A DNA stretch of 56,071 nt, from contig QZKV01000012.1 of assembly GCA_003599575.1 (NCBI GenBank), forward strand, positions 1 to 56,071. Reading direction: 5' to 3'. This document shows, one piece after another, positions 25,885 to 35,428 of the stretch; the first letter of the stretch is position 1; every line of letters starts with the position of its first letter. This DNA is from Desulfobacteraceae bacterium. GTDB lineage: Bacteria > Desulfobacterota > Desulfobacteria > Desulfobacterales > Desulfosarcinaceae. The notes beneath the pieces were generated by a model. The model was not told the DNA's origin. It was given only the letters and a program-made list of their open reading frames with translations, and did not search any database. The position numbers were made by a program, and so were the translations under genes.

Positions 25885-28800
25885 TCATTGGCGCGCTTCC
25901 AGGCTCAAGGCCGCTGTGATGGGCTCATCCGGTTTCAGGGCCGCCGGCTCCTGGGTGCCCAGCCGTTCGGCGGAGGTCTCCTGCGCCCGGCCCATTTCGG
26001 CGATCACGGCTTGCGCCCGGGCGCGGGCCAATTCGACGAGTCGAGCGTCCGGCATGGGTTGAACCTCCAACAGGCGCTCAAAGAGGCCCTTGGCCACAAA
26101 GCCTGCATCGGCCGCTTTCCCCTCCTTGCGGGCTTTTTTCGCTTCGTCCTCGAAGGCTTCCAATGCATCGTCGCCGAACCGCTCGCTGAACATTTCTTCC
26201 AGGACTTCGCGGGTTTCGGAGCTGCTGAAATCCAATGGACCGGGCACCTCATCTGTGTCCGGAACCTGGCCGAGTCGAACCGTCACGGCGGTGCGCAGGC
26301 TGCGCCGGGCCAGGGCCCGGCGATCTTTTTCGGGATGGTAGCGCCCCTGAATCATCAGCTTCAACTGCGGGCGTTGGTTCATGGCTTCGGCCAGTTTCAG
26401 CAGTTTTTCTTTTTCCGGCGGCGGCACGACGGCCCGGCCGGGTTCGAAAGCGACGCTGTCGAGCGTTTCTTCACCCCCGCCGGGAATGAGTGCGGCGATG
26501 GCCCGGAAGGGGCTGGTCGCGACTTTTCGCAGGAGACTGATCAAGGCTTTGCCGACCAGCGCACCGAAGCTGAATTGGGGGTTGTTCAGGTCGCCCTTGA
26601 CCGGAAGTCCGAGATTGATGACGCCCTTGGAATTCTTCAACAAGGCCACGGCCAGATCGAGAGGCAAATCCACGGCATCCGGGCTCTCCACCTTTTCACC
26701 GAGCTGCAATTGCTCCACCACGATCCTGTTGTCGCCCGCAAGCCGGCCGTTTTTGACTTCATACGAAAGATCCACCGACAGCTTGCCGGCGTTTATCGCG
26801 CGGCCGGCGAACCGGCCCGAATAAGGCGTGAGCGAAGACATCTCGATGTTTTGGAAAGCCAGTTCGATATGGGTGAATTTTTTGGGGTCGAAGGTGTTTA
26901 CTTCTCCTTGGCCGCGGGCGGTTCCGAATTCGTCCACACGGCCTCTGAGCCGCAGCTGTGAGCGGGCGTCTTCAACCGAAGAAATGCCGGCCAGGGTGCC
27001 CCTGAGTTCGTGGATTCGGGTGGCAAAAGGAATCGGCAGCCTGTAATCGGCAAAGGTGATCCGGCCGTCGTTGACCAGCACGCGCCGAATGCGGTAGAAA
27101 AACGGCTTTTTACCCCTCTCAGCTTTTTTCGGCGCCCCCTTGCCGGAATCGGAGCTGCCGGGGGCATCGGCTTTGATCAGATTGGCCAGGTTGAAGCTGC
27201 CGTCTTTTTCGATGATGGCTTTGCCGCCCAAATCCTGCACCCGCAGGTCTCCGATGTGGACGGCATCGGGCTGCAACAGCAGTTTAAGCTCATCGCTGTG
27301 CACCGATTTCCAGCCGAGCACGGTTTCGTCAATATCGGTCTCGATGATTTGCAGATTTTCAACCTTGAATTCCCCCTGATAGATGGTTTGCGCCTCGGTT
27401 CCCTTGATCGCGTGGCGCAAGGCGCCCGCGCTGGAGAAGGTCCCGGTTTTGAGCACCACGGCCGCAACCGGGGCGACATAGGGTTGAAAAGTGGCCAGGG
27501 CAAGCGCAGCCACCTCGATGTCGGCGGTCAGCGACCGGCCGGCCGGGTCCAGCGTGCCGGCGGCCTTTATCCGGCCGCCTTCCCGGATGCTGACGGAAAG
27601 TTCGACCGGCATCGGGGAGCGGCCGTCCACTTGCGATGCGGCGACCGAAAGGGCGTCTATGGTGAGAATCGGCTGATCGCCGCGAACCGTTCGATCCCAA
27701 AGGATCGCCTGCATGCCGGAAAGCGACATGCGGTCCACCAGGAATTGAAAAGAAGTTGCCCCGTCGGGAGTTGTTGCGGAGGGGCCATCCTGTTTCGCGG
27801 CAGCCGCATCGGGTTGTTTGACATCCGCCGCAGCAGGCTGTTGTGCGGCGGCATCGGGTTGCGGCGGTCCAAACAGGTGCGCCAGATTGAGGGTGCCGTC
27901 GATCCTCTTTTCGACCTGGATCACGCCGCCTTCGATGGCGATCAGGGCGGCGTTGAGGCGCTTGCGGGACAGATCGGCGGTTCCTTTTTCCAGGGCTACC
28001 GATCCGATGCGCACCGCCGGCTCCGCGTCCACGGAGCCGGCCCGGATATCCGCCAATTGCAGCATGACATCCTTCAGCAGCGCAGTCGGGTGTTCTCCTG
28101 ATTGGGCCTCGGCCGCAAAACGACCTCGGAGCCCGCCGATGGCCGCTTCGAGCCCGGGCGCACGCCGCCGGTCCTCGTAATGGGCCGCGAACCCGCTGAT
28201 CTCGAAGACCCCCAAATGGAACCTCCAGACCTGCGCACTTTCCTGCTCCGCGGCCGGCTGCCCGGTTTTTTCAGAACCCTTTTCAGGAGGCGCGGCAAGG
28301 CGCTGCAGGTTTAAAACGCCTTTGTCGTCCATGGCCAGGCGCGCGCTGCCCCCATGTACGGCAATGGCCCCGAGATCGACCTTGCGGCCGGTCAGGTCCA
28401 GCCGGGCGCCGCTGATGCGTGCATCCGGCAGTTCCAAGAACGGCGCCGGTGCATCCGGCAGCGCGAGAACGATGCCGTTCAGCAGCAGCTGGAGATTTGA
28501 AAAGAGGATCTGCGCAGGCGCCTTTCCCAGATCGATGGTGCAGTCGGCTTCTACCGCAAGTGCGCCAACCGGCGTTGCAAGGTGCAGCCTGTCGCCGGCA
28601 AAAGCCGCCAGTGTGGCGCTTTGGACATTCTGCAGGCTGATGCGGCCCTGGATCATTACGGGGTTAAGGCCGATCTGACCGAGCCAGTTCAGGGTTTCAC
28701 CTTGCCCGCCGGTTGCGGTTAAGGCTATCCGGCCTTCCTCTGCGGGCAGCGTGGTCAGGTCCGTGATCCCGACATCCAAAGGGGCCACCGTGACCGTGGC

Positions 28801-29340
28801 CGGTTCACTCGGCCGTCGATCCGTGAACGTCAGTTTGCCCTTTGCGACACGAATTTTCTCGAAGATCAGCCGGGGCGGTTGCTTCGGCGTTTGATTTTCG
28901 GGCTGTCCGCCATTGGAAGGCGGCCGATCTTCGGGTGGCCCGCCATTGGAAGCCGGCCCAAGATGGGCGAGGTTCAACCCACCCTCTTTTTGAATCACGG
29001 CGTGGACCACCGGGTCCTCGAGTTGGATGTCGCGAAAAAGCCAGGCCCACTTGAACAGGCTTTTCAGCTCGAAATCGACATACAGCCGTTCGAAGGCAAG
29101 GAGCGGCCGGCCATCCGGCTCGGTCATGCGAAACGCCCGCAGCTCCAGCTTGAAGAGATAGGGATTGAACGCCACCTTGCCGAGGGCGGCCTCTTTTTGA
29201 GTGGCTGCGCTGATTTTTTTGGGCAGGTAGTGCCGGATGAGGTAGGGCCAAAGAAAGAACCCGGCCAGCGTGTAAACCAAAATGACCGAGGCCGCGATGA
29301 TGAAGGCCTTGCTTAAAACGACCCTCTTCAGTTGGTTCAT
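25885..29340 (-). CDS. DUF748/AsmA-like giant envelope protein with OmpA-like end
   Basis: 1151 aa from MNQLKRVVLSKAFI; the frame goes 20 codons further. One N-terminal transmembrane anchor (IIAASVILVYTLAGFFLWPY) is followed by long repeated beta-rich AsmA/DUF748 modules (for example AFRMTEPDGRPLLAFERLYV, LEDPVVHAVIQKEGGLNLAHL) with Pro/Ala linkers near residues 540-570. The C-terminal 200 residues carry an OmpA-like element (GRAVVPPPEKEKLLKLAEAM, QGRYHPEKDRRALARR). AsmA-family proteins bridge the envelope and move or organise phospholipids; DUF748 proteins are thought to do likewise. Single gene, no operon partner overlapping. Confidence 0.85.
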   Translation of the reverse strand: MNQLKRVVLSKAFIIAASVILVYTLAGFFLWPYLIRHYLPKKISAATQKEAALGKVAFNPYLFKLELRAFRMTEPDGRPLLAFERLYVDFELKSLFKWAWLFRDIQLEDPVVHAVIQKEGGLNLAHLGPASNGGPPEDRPPSNGGQPENQTPKQPPRLIFEKIRVAKGKLTFTDRRPSEPATVTVAPLDVGITDLTTLPAEEGRIALTATGGQGETLNWLGQIGLNPVMIQGRISLQNVQSATLAAFAGDRLHLATPVGALAVEADCTIDLGKAPAQILFSNLQLLLNGIVLALPDAPAPFLELPDARISGARLDLTGRKVDLGAIAVHGGSARLAMDDKGVLNLQRLAAPPEKGSEKTGQPAAEQESAQVWRFHLGVFEISGFAAHYEDRRRAPGLEAAIGGLRGRFAAEAQSGEHPTALLKDVMLQLADIRAGSVDAEPAVRIGSVALEKGTADLSRKRLNAALIAIEGGVIQVEKRIDGTLNLAHLFGPPQPDAAAQQPAAADVKQPDAAAAKQDGPSATTPDGATSFQFLVDRMSLSGMQAILWDRTVRGDQPILTIDALSVAASQVDGRSPMPVELSVSIREGGRIKAAGTLDPAGRSLTADIEVAALALATFQPYVAPVAAVVLKTGTFSSAGALRHAIKGTEAQTIYQGEFKVENLQIIETDIDETVLGWKSVHSDELKLLLQPDAVHIGDLRVQDLGGKAIIEKDGSFNLANLIKADAPGSSDSGKGAPKKAERGKKPFFYRIRRVLVNDGRITFADYRLPIPFATRIHELRGTLAGISSVEDARSQLRLRGRVDEFGTARGQGEVNTFDPKKFTHIELAFQNIEMSSLTPYSGRFAGRAINAGKLSVDLSYEVKNGRLAGDNRIVVEQLQLGEKVESPDAVDLPLDLAVALLKNSKGVINLGLPVKGDLNNPQFSFGALVGKALISLLRKVATSPFRAIAALIPGGGEETLDSVAFEPGRAVVPPPEKEKLLKLAEAMNQRPQLKLMIQGRYHPEKDRRALARRSLRTAVTVRLGQVPDTDEVPGPLDFSSSETREVLEEMFSERFGDDALEAFEDEAKKARKEGKAADAGFVAKGLFERLLEVQPMPDARLVELARARAQAVIAEMGRAQETSAERLGTQEPAALKPDEPITAALSLEARQ

Positions 29341-29439
29341 AGTGCATGCCTTGAAAGGAGATGTAGGATTTATGTCCATCGCCGAGCAAGCCATATCCAA
29401 TTCGCCACACGTGGGTTTTCCGCTTGCACAGCCTCAATT

Positions 29440-32400
29440 TTAGGGTTCGACAATGCTTTTAATGCACCCCGTGAAGCCGGCCTTCAGCTTTTCCTTGAAA
29501 CCGCGCCATTCGGCGCCGAACTTGTAAAAGGCCATGGAGGACAGCTTCTTGGTGAGGATGGCGTCCCGGTAGGGTTGCAGGGGGTCCGTGTTCAACTTGT
29601 GCAGGATCGTATCCTGGCCGGCAATTTCGATCAGTACGGCGGGAATATACTGTTCCAGCACGCTCCAGACCAATTGGCGATCCCGCAGGATGGCCGGTAG
29701 GTTGTTTTCGCAGACGGCCTGCAGTTCGAAGATCTGTTCGCTGGTTTTTTCCGAGAGCGCAAAAAGAGGGACGGCCGGATCGGCTTCATGTATCCGGATG
29801 AGCATCCCGGTTTCCAGCCGGGCGTTGCGGTCGATCCGCTCCATCACTTCGCGGATCAGCCGCCAGCGCGTTTGCATATCATCCATCAGCCTGGCTTCAT
29901 ACTGCTCATCGAGCAGCAAGGCGCCGAGCACTTCGGCGATAGCGCTGGAATAGACGCCGCCTTTGTTGGCGGTGGTGTCTTTGATCTGCTTGATCCTTGT
30001 TGCCGCGGCGATGGTCCGCCGGGCCGCCTCGTCGAAAAAGACATTGGCGCCTTCGACGATAAAGCGCAATTCCTTGAACACCGAGAGAAAATGCCGGACG
30101 TTGCTGCGGTTCACCGTGTCTTTGAGACCGCCGCAGGGGATGAACGCCTGGATATCGGCCATGCGGACAAAGTGCCGGTTTTCGGGGGTCGACAGGAAGT
30201 TGCGGTGAAACAGGGCCCCGTTTTCCACTATCGTACCGTCGGGAAGCCGCACATTCCTGGCCGCCACCGGAACCATGAATCCCTGGGGGCTCAGCTTGTC
30301 CAGCGGGAAATCCAGCGTGTTCGCCCGCGGCGAGGTGTGCCGCATGAAGGCGAGCTTGACCAGCGCCTCCCGGTCCAGCCCCTGGGGGTCGAATAAAACA
30401 GCCCCGCCGTCGATGACCAGGCAGATTTTCCCCTTGTAACATTGGATCTGGTTGGCCCCCAGATCGCCGTCGGGGCCGCCGGTCATCATCAGGTTCAAAT
30501 TCTCCTCGACCGCTCCATAGTGCGCGACCAGGGTCCTGAATGCGGCCATGACGCCGGTGGTGGTCATGCCGCTGGTTTCGATCCGGTTGCCGATCCGGGC
30601 AAAAATCTCTTCTGCAACGGCAGTGACGACAACGGGTGCGCCTTTGACCTGCAGCTCCGTACCCTGCCCTTTGCGGTCAAAAAGGCCGAACAGGGCTCCG
30701 TTTTCCAAAAGCCCGTATGTGTCATGGGGAATGCCGGTGCGCTTGCCCGTGGTCAGCGTGCGCCAGTAGCGGTACCCCCGCTCGCGGGCACGCTGGGCCA
30801 CCGCATCCATAAAGGTGGCGGTTCCCTCGTCGGGACCGAAGAAGACCATCTCCGGCTTGCCATACCCATCGATGACGGCCTCGTCTGCTAGCACCAGGTC
30901 GAGAATGCCCTCCGTGTAGTCGTACAAGGCGTCCATGGCATGGCCGGCGTAAACCGCGTGGGGGACCACCACCCCCTTGGCGCCGCTCTCGCAGATATCT
31001 TTGTGCTTCAATCGCTGGGCCTTGGGACCGAGCGCATAGTTGAGCAGCACGGCATTGTCGACGGCCGCGGGGTAAGTGGCCGCCGAGACCCGCACAAGCC
31101 GCAGACCGCCCCTGGCGATCTCGCCGGCCCGCATGTGCGTGCCGCGGGCATAATGGCCGTTGACGAAAAAGATGCCGTAAACGAATTGATCGAACACCAG
31201 GGGGTCCAGAATGCGGTTGTCGAACCGGAAGGCAAACGAGCGTTTCCAGGGTTTGTAAAAATTGGTTTTCAGGGTGCAGGCGACCAGTTTGAACATGAAC
31301 AGGAAAATTTCACCATACAGCCGGTTGTCCATGAACCGGGAGGATACGATTGTGTCGAACTCGATCGCCTTTTCATCGAGCGCCGCGGCAATGATCCGGG
31401 TTTGGATCTGCGGATGAAAGCGCCGCTCGAACAGATGATACAGAAACCGGATCAAGTCAGGATTTTCCAGCACCGCCTCCAGCACCGCTTTGTGGCCGTA
31501 GGTGGCTTTGTTGGCGGCATGAATCCGGGCCGCAAAGGCTTCCTTGTGATCCTGTTCGGCCAGGTTGCGGAGGATCTCCCGGTCCGTGGTATTGTCGCGC
31601 TCCTTGAAAATGAACATGTGCGTAAAATCCACGGCGTTGCCGGCGAAAAGCATTTCGCTGAACGTCAGCCGGCCGTCCAGGTAGAGGTCGACCACCCTGC
31701 TGAACGCGAAGGAGAAGTAAGCGCATACGTCCCGCACCAGCTCAGCCCGGGTCTGCAGCGCAAGCTCGCCCATCACATACATGGAGCAAATGGATGCGGG
31801 CACGGCCGACTTGGCCAGGTAGGGTTCCCAGTAGGCCCGCCTGAGCACCAGGCCATGATCCTCGAACAGCTTCCTGAAGACGGGCAGCTGCGGCTTGGGG
31901 AAATCGCTGCTGAACATCAGACGGGTCTCATCGGTTTCGGGCAGGTAGGCAACCTCGATCAAAGGGGTGACGGCATGTTCGGCTTTCTTGAGAAAATCCT
32001 CGTAGCGCCGGCGGGTGGACTCCGGAGTGACCAGGTAATCCCCGGCCAGAGAAAACAAAAACCGCGACCCGGCAAACTGATCCCGCGAAAAATCCATGAC
32101 CGTCTCCGGCCGGACGATATACGTATAGTAGCGGCTTTGCGGGCTTGCGTAGTACTCCCGCCGGTGACCGGAGATCATGTCTTCCAGGATCTTCTCCATG
32201 CTGTCCCGGGTCTCGTGGGTGGCGATGCGGACCCGGACATGGTTCTCTTTTTCCAGGTCGAAGGTGATGTGGGCCACGCGGCCGACAAGAACCGCCTTGC
32301 CGTCCTTGAAAGCGATGCTGTTGGCGATGGCGGCCAGGATATGTTTCAAGGATGCCTTGGTGAGGTTTTCGAAAAAATAGGCGGGCAGCCCGAGCTCCGA

Positions 32401-32562
32401 AAGCAGGATTCCGGCGGCGATGTTGATGCTGTTGGCGGTGAGCAGGCCCTCGGAGGAAAGGTCCACCACCGCCTCGTACAGGAGGCTGGGGTCGAGGTTC
32501 ACGCGCCTGGCTTGTTCGATGATCCGGGCACCTGTCGAATCGATGCGGTATGGGCCGTTCAT
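29440..32562 (-). CDS. NAD-dependent glutamate dehydrogenase, large type
   Basis: 1040 aa; RBS AGGAGATCCC. It belongs to the 115-kDa class of GDH2-like enzymes: a long N-terminal regulatory part, then the catalytic core. The core shows GEIARGGLRLVRVS, SGAKGVVVPHAVYAG and the dinucleotide region MTGGPDGDLGANQI, followed by FIVEGANVFFDEAARRTI. It oxidises L-glutamate to 2-oxoglutarate with NAD, feeding carbon and nitrogen metabolism. It is smaller than the 180-kDa class. No stop or frameshift is evident. Confidence 0.9.
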   Translation of the reverse strand: MNGPYRIDSTGARIIEQARRVNLDPSLLYEAVVDLSSEGLLTANSINIAAGILLSELGLPAYFFENLTKASLKHILAAIANSIAFKDGKAVLVGRVAHITFDLEKENHVRVRIATHETRDSMEKILEDMISGHRREYYASPQSRYYTYIVRPETVMDFSRDQFAGSRFLFSLAGDYLVTPESTRRRYEDFLKKAEHAVTPLIEVAYLPETDETRLMFSSDFPKPQLPVFRKLFEDHGLVLRRAYWEPYLAKSAVPASICSMYVMGELALQTRAELVRDVCAYFSFAFSRVVDLYLDGRLTFSEMLFAGNAVDFTHMFIFKERDNTTDREILRNLAEQDHKEAFAARIHAANKATYGHKAVLEAVLENPDLIRFLYHLFERRFHPQIQTRIIAAALDEKAIEFDTIVSSRFMDNRLYGEIFLFMFKLVACTLKTNFYKPWKRSFAFRFDNRILDPLVFDQFVYGIFFVNGHYARGTHMRAGEIARGGLRLVRVSAATYPAAVDNAVLLNYALGPKAQRLKHKDICESGAKGVVVPHAVYAGHAMDALYDYTEGILDLVLADEAVIDGYGKPEMVFFGPDEGTATFMDAVAQRARERGYRYWRTLTTGKRTGIPHDTYGLLENGALFGLFDRKGQGTELQVKGAPVVVTAVAEEIFARIGNRIETSGMTTTGVMAAFRTLVAHYGAVEENLNLMMTGGPDGDLGANQIQCYKGKICLVIDGGAVLFDPQGLDREALVKLAFMRHTSPRANTLDFPLDKLSPQGFMVPVAARNVRLPDGTIVENGALFHRNFLSTPENRHFVRMADIQAFIPCGGLKDTVNRSNVRHFLSVFKELRFIVEGANVFFDEAARRTIAAATRIKQIKDTTANKGGVYSSAIAEVLGALLLDEQYEARLMDDMQTRWRLIREVMERIDRNARLETGMLIRIHEADPAVPLFALSEKTSEQIFELQAVCENNLPAILRDRQLVWSVLEQYIPAVLIEIAGQDTILHKLNTDPLQPYRDAILTKKLSSMAFYKFGAEWRGFKEKLKAGFTGCIKSIVEP

Positions 32563-32750
32563 GGGATCTCCTGCAACCTGTCCGGGTGAAAGTCTACCGT
32601 TGAAATGTCTGTTGCATTGTGTCCACTCTCATGCGCGGCCGCAAGGGCTCGGCGGAATCATGCTGTTCAGCTGCCGGATCATTGTCCATCCCCGGGGTGT
32701 CGCATTCAGCAGGTGCGATCTTTGAAAGCGGTTATGCGGGCGGCTTTCGA

Positions 32751-33803
32751 TCATTTGTCCTTTTCGATGACGATCCCCAATGAGCGGGCACGTTTGAGCC
32801 ATTGCTGCCTGGCCAGTGCCCGCATATCGGCCACCATATCCGTCTCATCCATGATCTCTATACCCAGCAGGGTTTCAATAATATCTTCCATGGTCACTAT
32901 GCCGGCGACACCACCGTGCTCGTCCACGACAAGAACGGCGTGTTGCCGCTGTTTCAAAAAGCGCTCGAATATTTGGACCAAATGAACCGTTTCCGGAACC
33001 GCAGGCAAATCACGGCGCAGCGAAATCAAAGGCTTGTCCTGATTGCCGCGCGAAGCCTCTAGGTAGATGTCGCCTTTCAGAACGAATCCGACGATATGAT
33101 CGGCATCGTCCTGATAAATGGGAATCCTCGAAAATTTTATATCGGGAATTTTGATCGCTTCTCCGACCGTCATGCTGGCGGGCAATGTAAACATGACAGT
33201 GCGGGGCGTCATAATATCATCGGCGCTCAGTTTTCTCAGCAAGAACAGGTTTTTGATGATGCGCGACTCCTCTTCACGGAACTTGCCCTCCTTAAAACCG
33301 ATATCGGCAATGGCCAGGAACTCTTCGCGGCTGAAACCACGCTCGGATTTACCTTTAGATATCAGACGTGTAAGCGCCAGGCAGAGGAAAACCAAAGGAT
33401 AGAGCAGCACAATCATGGTCTGCACGGTTCGGGCCGTAAACGGGGCCAATTTCCGCCAATACAGCGCCCCGTATGTTTTGGGGATGATTTCCGTGAAGAC
33501 CAGAATAAAAAACGTCAAAACGGCGGATGTAATCGCAACATACTCGCTGCCGAATACCACCATCGATTGGGCGCCGACGCCGGCGGCTCCGACCGTATGC
33601 GCAATGGTGTTGAGGCTGAGTATGGCCGCCAGCGGACGATCAATGTCCTTTTTCAACCATCTCAGCAGGCGCCCGGTCATAGGCGACTTTTTTTCGTAAG
33701 CCCCCATGAATCCCGGTGTGATCGACAAAAGGACCGATTCCAAAAGGGAGCACAGGAACGAAAACCCCAGTGCGACAAAAAAATAAATCAGTAATAAATT
33801 CAA
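32751..33803 (-). CDS. CNNM (DUF21) and CBS domain membrane protein
   Basis: 350 aa, beginning with a TTG start codon (RBS AGGA 5 bases upstream; there is no usable ATG before the first helix). The N-terminal DUF21/CNNM domain has four hydrophobic segments, including GFSFLCSLLESVLLSITPGF and the E-I-I-P-K-T motif. It is followed by a CBS pair (DIMTPRTVMFTLPASMTVGE and VVDEHGGVAGIVTMEDIIET). The usual C-terminal CorC domain is missing. CNNM proteins transport divalent cations such as Mg or Co, or bind adenosyl ligands through CBS. Confidence 0.87.
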   Translation of the reverse strand: MNLLLIYFFVALGFSFLCSLLESVLLSITPGFMGAYEKKSPMTGRLLRWLKKDIDRPLAAILSLNTIAHTVGAAGVGAQSMVVFGSEYVAITSAVLTFFILVFTEIIPKTYGALYWRKLAPFTARTVQTMIVLLYPLVFLCLALTRLISKGKSERGFSREEFLAIADIGFKEGKFREEESRIIKNLFLLRKLSADDIMTPRTVMFTLPASMTVGEAIKIPDIKFSRIPIYQDDADHIVGFVLKGDIYLEASRGNQDKPLISLRRDLPAVPETVHLVQIFERFLKQRQHAVLVVDEHGGVAGIVTMEDIIETLLGIEIMDETDMVADMRALARQQWLKRARSLGIVIEKDK

Positions 33804-34228
33804 TTTTTCCTGCTTGATAAGTATCGAAGATTAAAAAGGCTCTTCAGGCCCATGACTGTACGCAAAAAAAGGCTGTTTATCAACACACTTAATTTGTTTG
33901 GGGAGCGATGAAGGCCGAGCGGATTATGAACCGATTCAGCAGCATTGTATTCGTCGACGAGACGTGCGATGATCAAGCTCAGCTTTGGCACGGCAGTCTC
34001 ACTGGCGGAGAACAACCACGCAATGCCCACAGTTTCAGATGTCTTCCCTTCGGCTGCGCAACACTCCAGGGAAAATTCAGTGGCCGGGCGCATGAAAGAA
34101 CTGGAATCCTTGATCAAGCCTTGCCGGCACCGCATGAACACTCAGCCAGTGAGCCGATTGCAAAGCACTATCGAAAATAGCGAGGCGGCCGTTGAGACCA
34201 GCTCATAACAGCGGCAAAAGGACACCCC
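33804..34228. other. Intergenic upstream of the MetE/UroD-like gene
   Basis: Two overlapping frames on the plus strand (33908-34180 and 33945-34208) lack RBS and homology and are not called. The last bases hold the RBS AAAAGGACACCCC of the next gene. No riboswitch structure was recognised. Confidence 0.4.
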
Positions 34229-35257
34229 ATGGATACCAAAATTCCAGGCCAACTGTTGACGACCGCCATGGCCGTGATGCCGCACACAGACGTTGCGCGT
34301 GCGCTTGAAACGGCCATGTCTTTGGATGTTCCTTTTTGGCCCCAGCTGCCCAACTACAGTTACTACGAAGATATGTACGTACAGGCCGCCGAGCATTTTC
34401 CCGGCATTGTGCTGGACCTGGCAAAGCGGACCCTGCGTTTTTCGATGGACAAATTCGCCGCAGAACTGGAAGAGGCGCTGCTGCGGTTTGACGATCCGAC
34501 CTTTTTCGATGTCAGCGAAACCTATTCGGCAGTTTACCATCGCTTTCTTGCGCTTGACACAGCCGACCGGCCCGCCATCCGAGGCCAGCTGGAAGGTCCG
34601 ATCAGCTTTGGGTTCAACATCCTGGATCAGGACGAGCGCCCCATTCTCTTTGATGACACCGTGCGGCCCTTCATGTTCGATTTCATGGCCCAACGAATCA
34701 ATGTTCAATTGGCCCGGCTGCAAAAACGCAATCCCAATGCCTTTATGTTCGTGGATGAGCCGGGTCTGCAGTTTCTCTTCTCAGCCCTGTCGGGATACGG
34801 CGACCTGAAGGCCAAAGGCGATCTGGATCAATTTTTCGCTCAAATCAACCGCCCGCGAGGCATTCATCTTTGTGGAAACCCCGATTGGGATTTTTTACTC
34901 AACCTGGACCTGGATGTTCTGTCGCTGGACGTTTATACCAATGCGGAGATTTTTGCCTCTTATGCGCCCGCCATCCGAAAATTTATCAACCGGGGCGGCC
35001 TCATCGTATGGGGCATCGTGCCCACCGGCTCCGAGGCGTTTGAACGGGAAGATCTTCTTTCCTTGATCCAGCGCCTGGAAAAAATCTGGGAGGTTCTATG
35101 GGCCAAAGGGATCGACCGGGACCAGCTGATCGCCCGCGCCATGCTTTCGCCGGCCACTTGCTGCCTGGTCAACCCGGACAAGGAACGCACGGTCGAGCGC
35201 GCTTTTACCGCTATCAAGGAGATAGCGCAGCTGCTGCGCGATAAATATCGACCCTAA
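34229..35257 (+). CDS. MetE/UroD-fold methyltransferase-like protein
   Basis: 342 aa with RBS AAAAGGACACCCC. The sequence reads as a TIM barrel like the C-terminal half of cobalamin-independent methionine synthase and uroporphyrinogen decarboxylase relatives: AMSLDVPFWPQLPNYSYYED near the start, EGPISFGFN mid-protein, HLCGNPDWDFLL, LDVLSLDVYTN and GGLIVWGIVPTG. Those segments carry the Zn/thiol-binding His and Cys region (HLCGN) and a late Cys pair (ATCCLV). It may be a methyltransferase for methylated thiols or corrinoids. The substrate is not identifiable. Confidence 0.7.
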   Translation: MDTKIPGQLLTTAMAVMPHTDVARALETAMSLDVPFWPQLPNYSYYEDMYVQAAEHFPGIVLDLAKRTLRFSMDKFAAELEEALLRFDDPTFFDVSETYSAVYHRFLALDTADRPAIRGQLEGPISFGFNILDQDERPILFDDTVRPFMFDFMAQRINVQLARLQKRNPNAFMFVDEPGLQFLFSALSGYGDLKAKGDLDQFFAQINRPRGIHLCGNPDWDFLLNLDLDVLSLDVYTNAEIFASYAPAIRKFINRGGLIVWGIVPTGSEAFEREDLLSLIQRLEKIWEVLWAKGIDRDQLIARAMLSPATCCLVNPDKERTVERAFTAIKEIAQLLRDKYRP

Positions 35258-35428
35258 AACTTTCTTTGGAGAAAGGGGTCATTTATGGATCTGGGCACCC
35301 ATTAATATCATGCGGTAACGGAATGGCCGTTCGGGTCAGCCTTTTTAGCACGGGCCGGCTTTGCTCTAGCCGGATATCGCGTTCGATTTCATTGGAAAAA
35401 AAACCTGAACCGGAAGGGAGATATACTG

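Noticed and set aside
30940..32589. 549-codon plus-strand frame
   Set aside because: It is antisense to the glutamate dehydrogenase gene and has no motifs or RBS; a shadow of high-GC codon use.
33908..34208. Two overlapping plus-strand frames upstream of the MetE-like gene
   Set aside because: No RBS, no homology, unusual composition.
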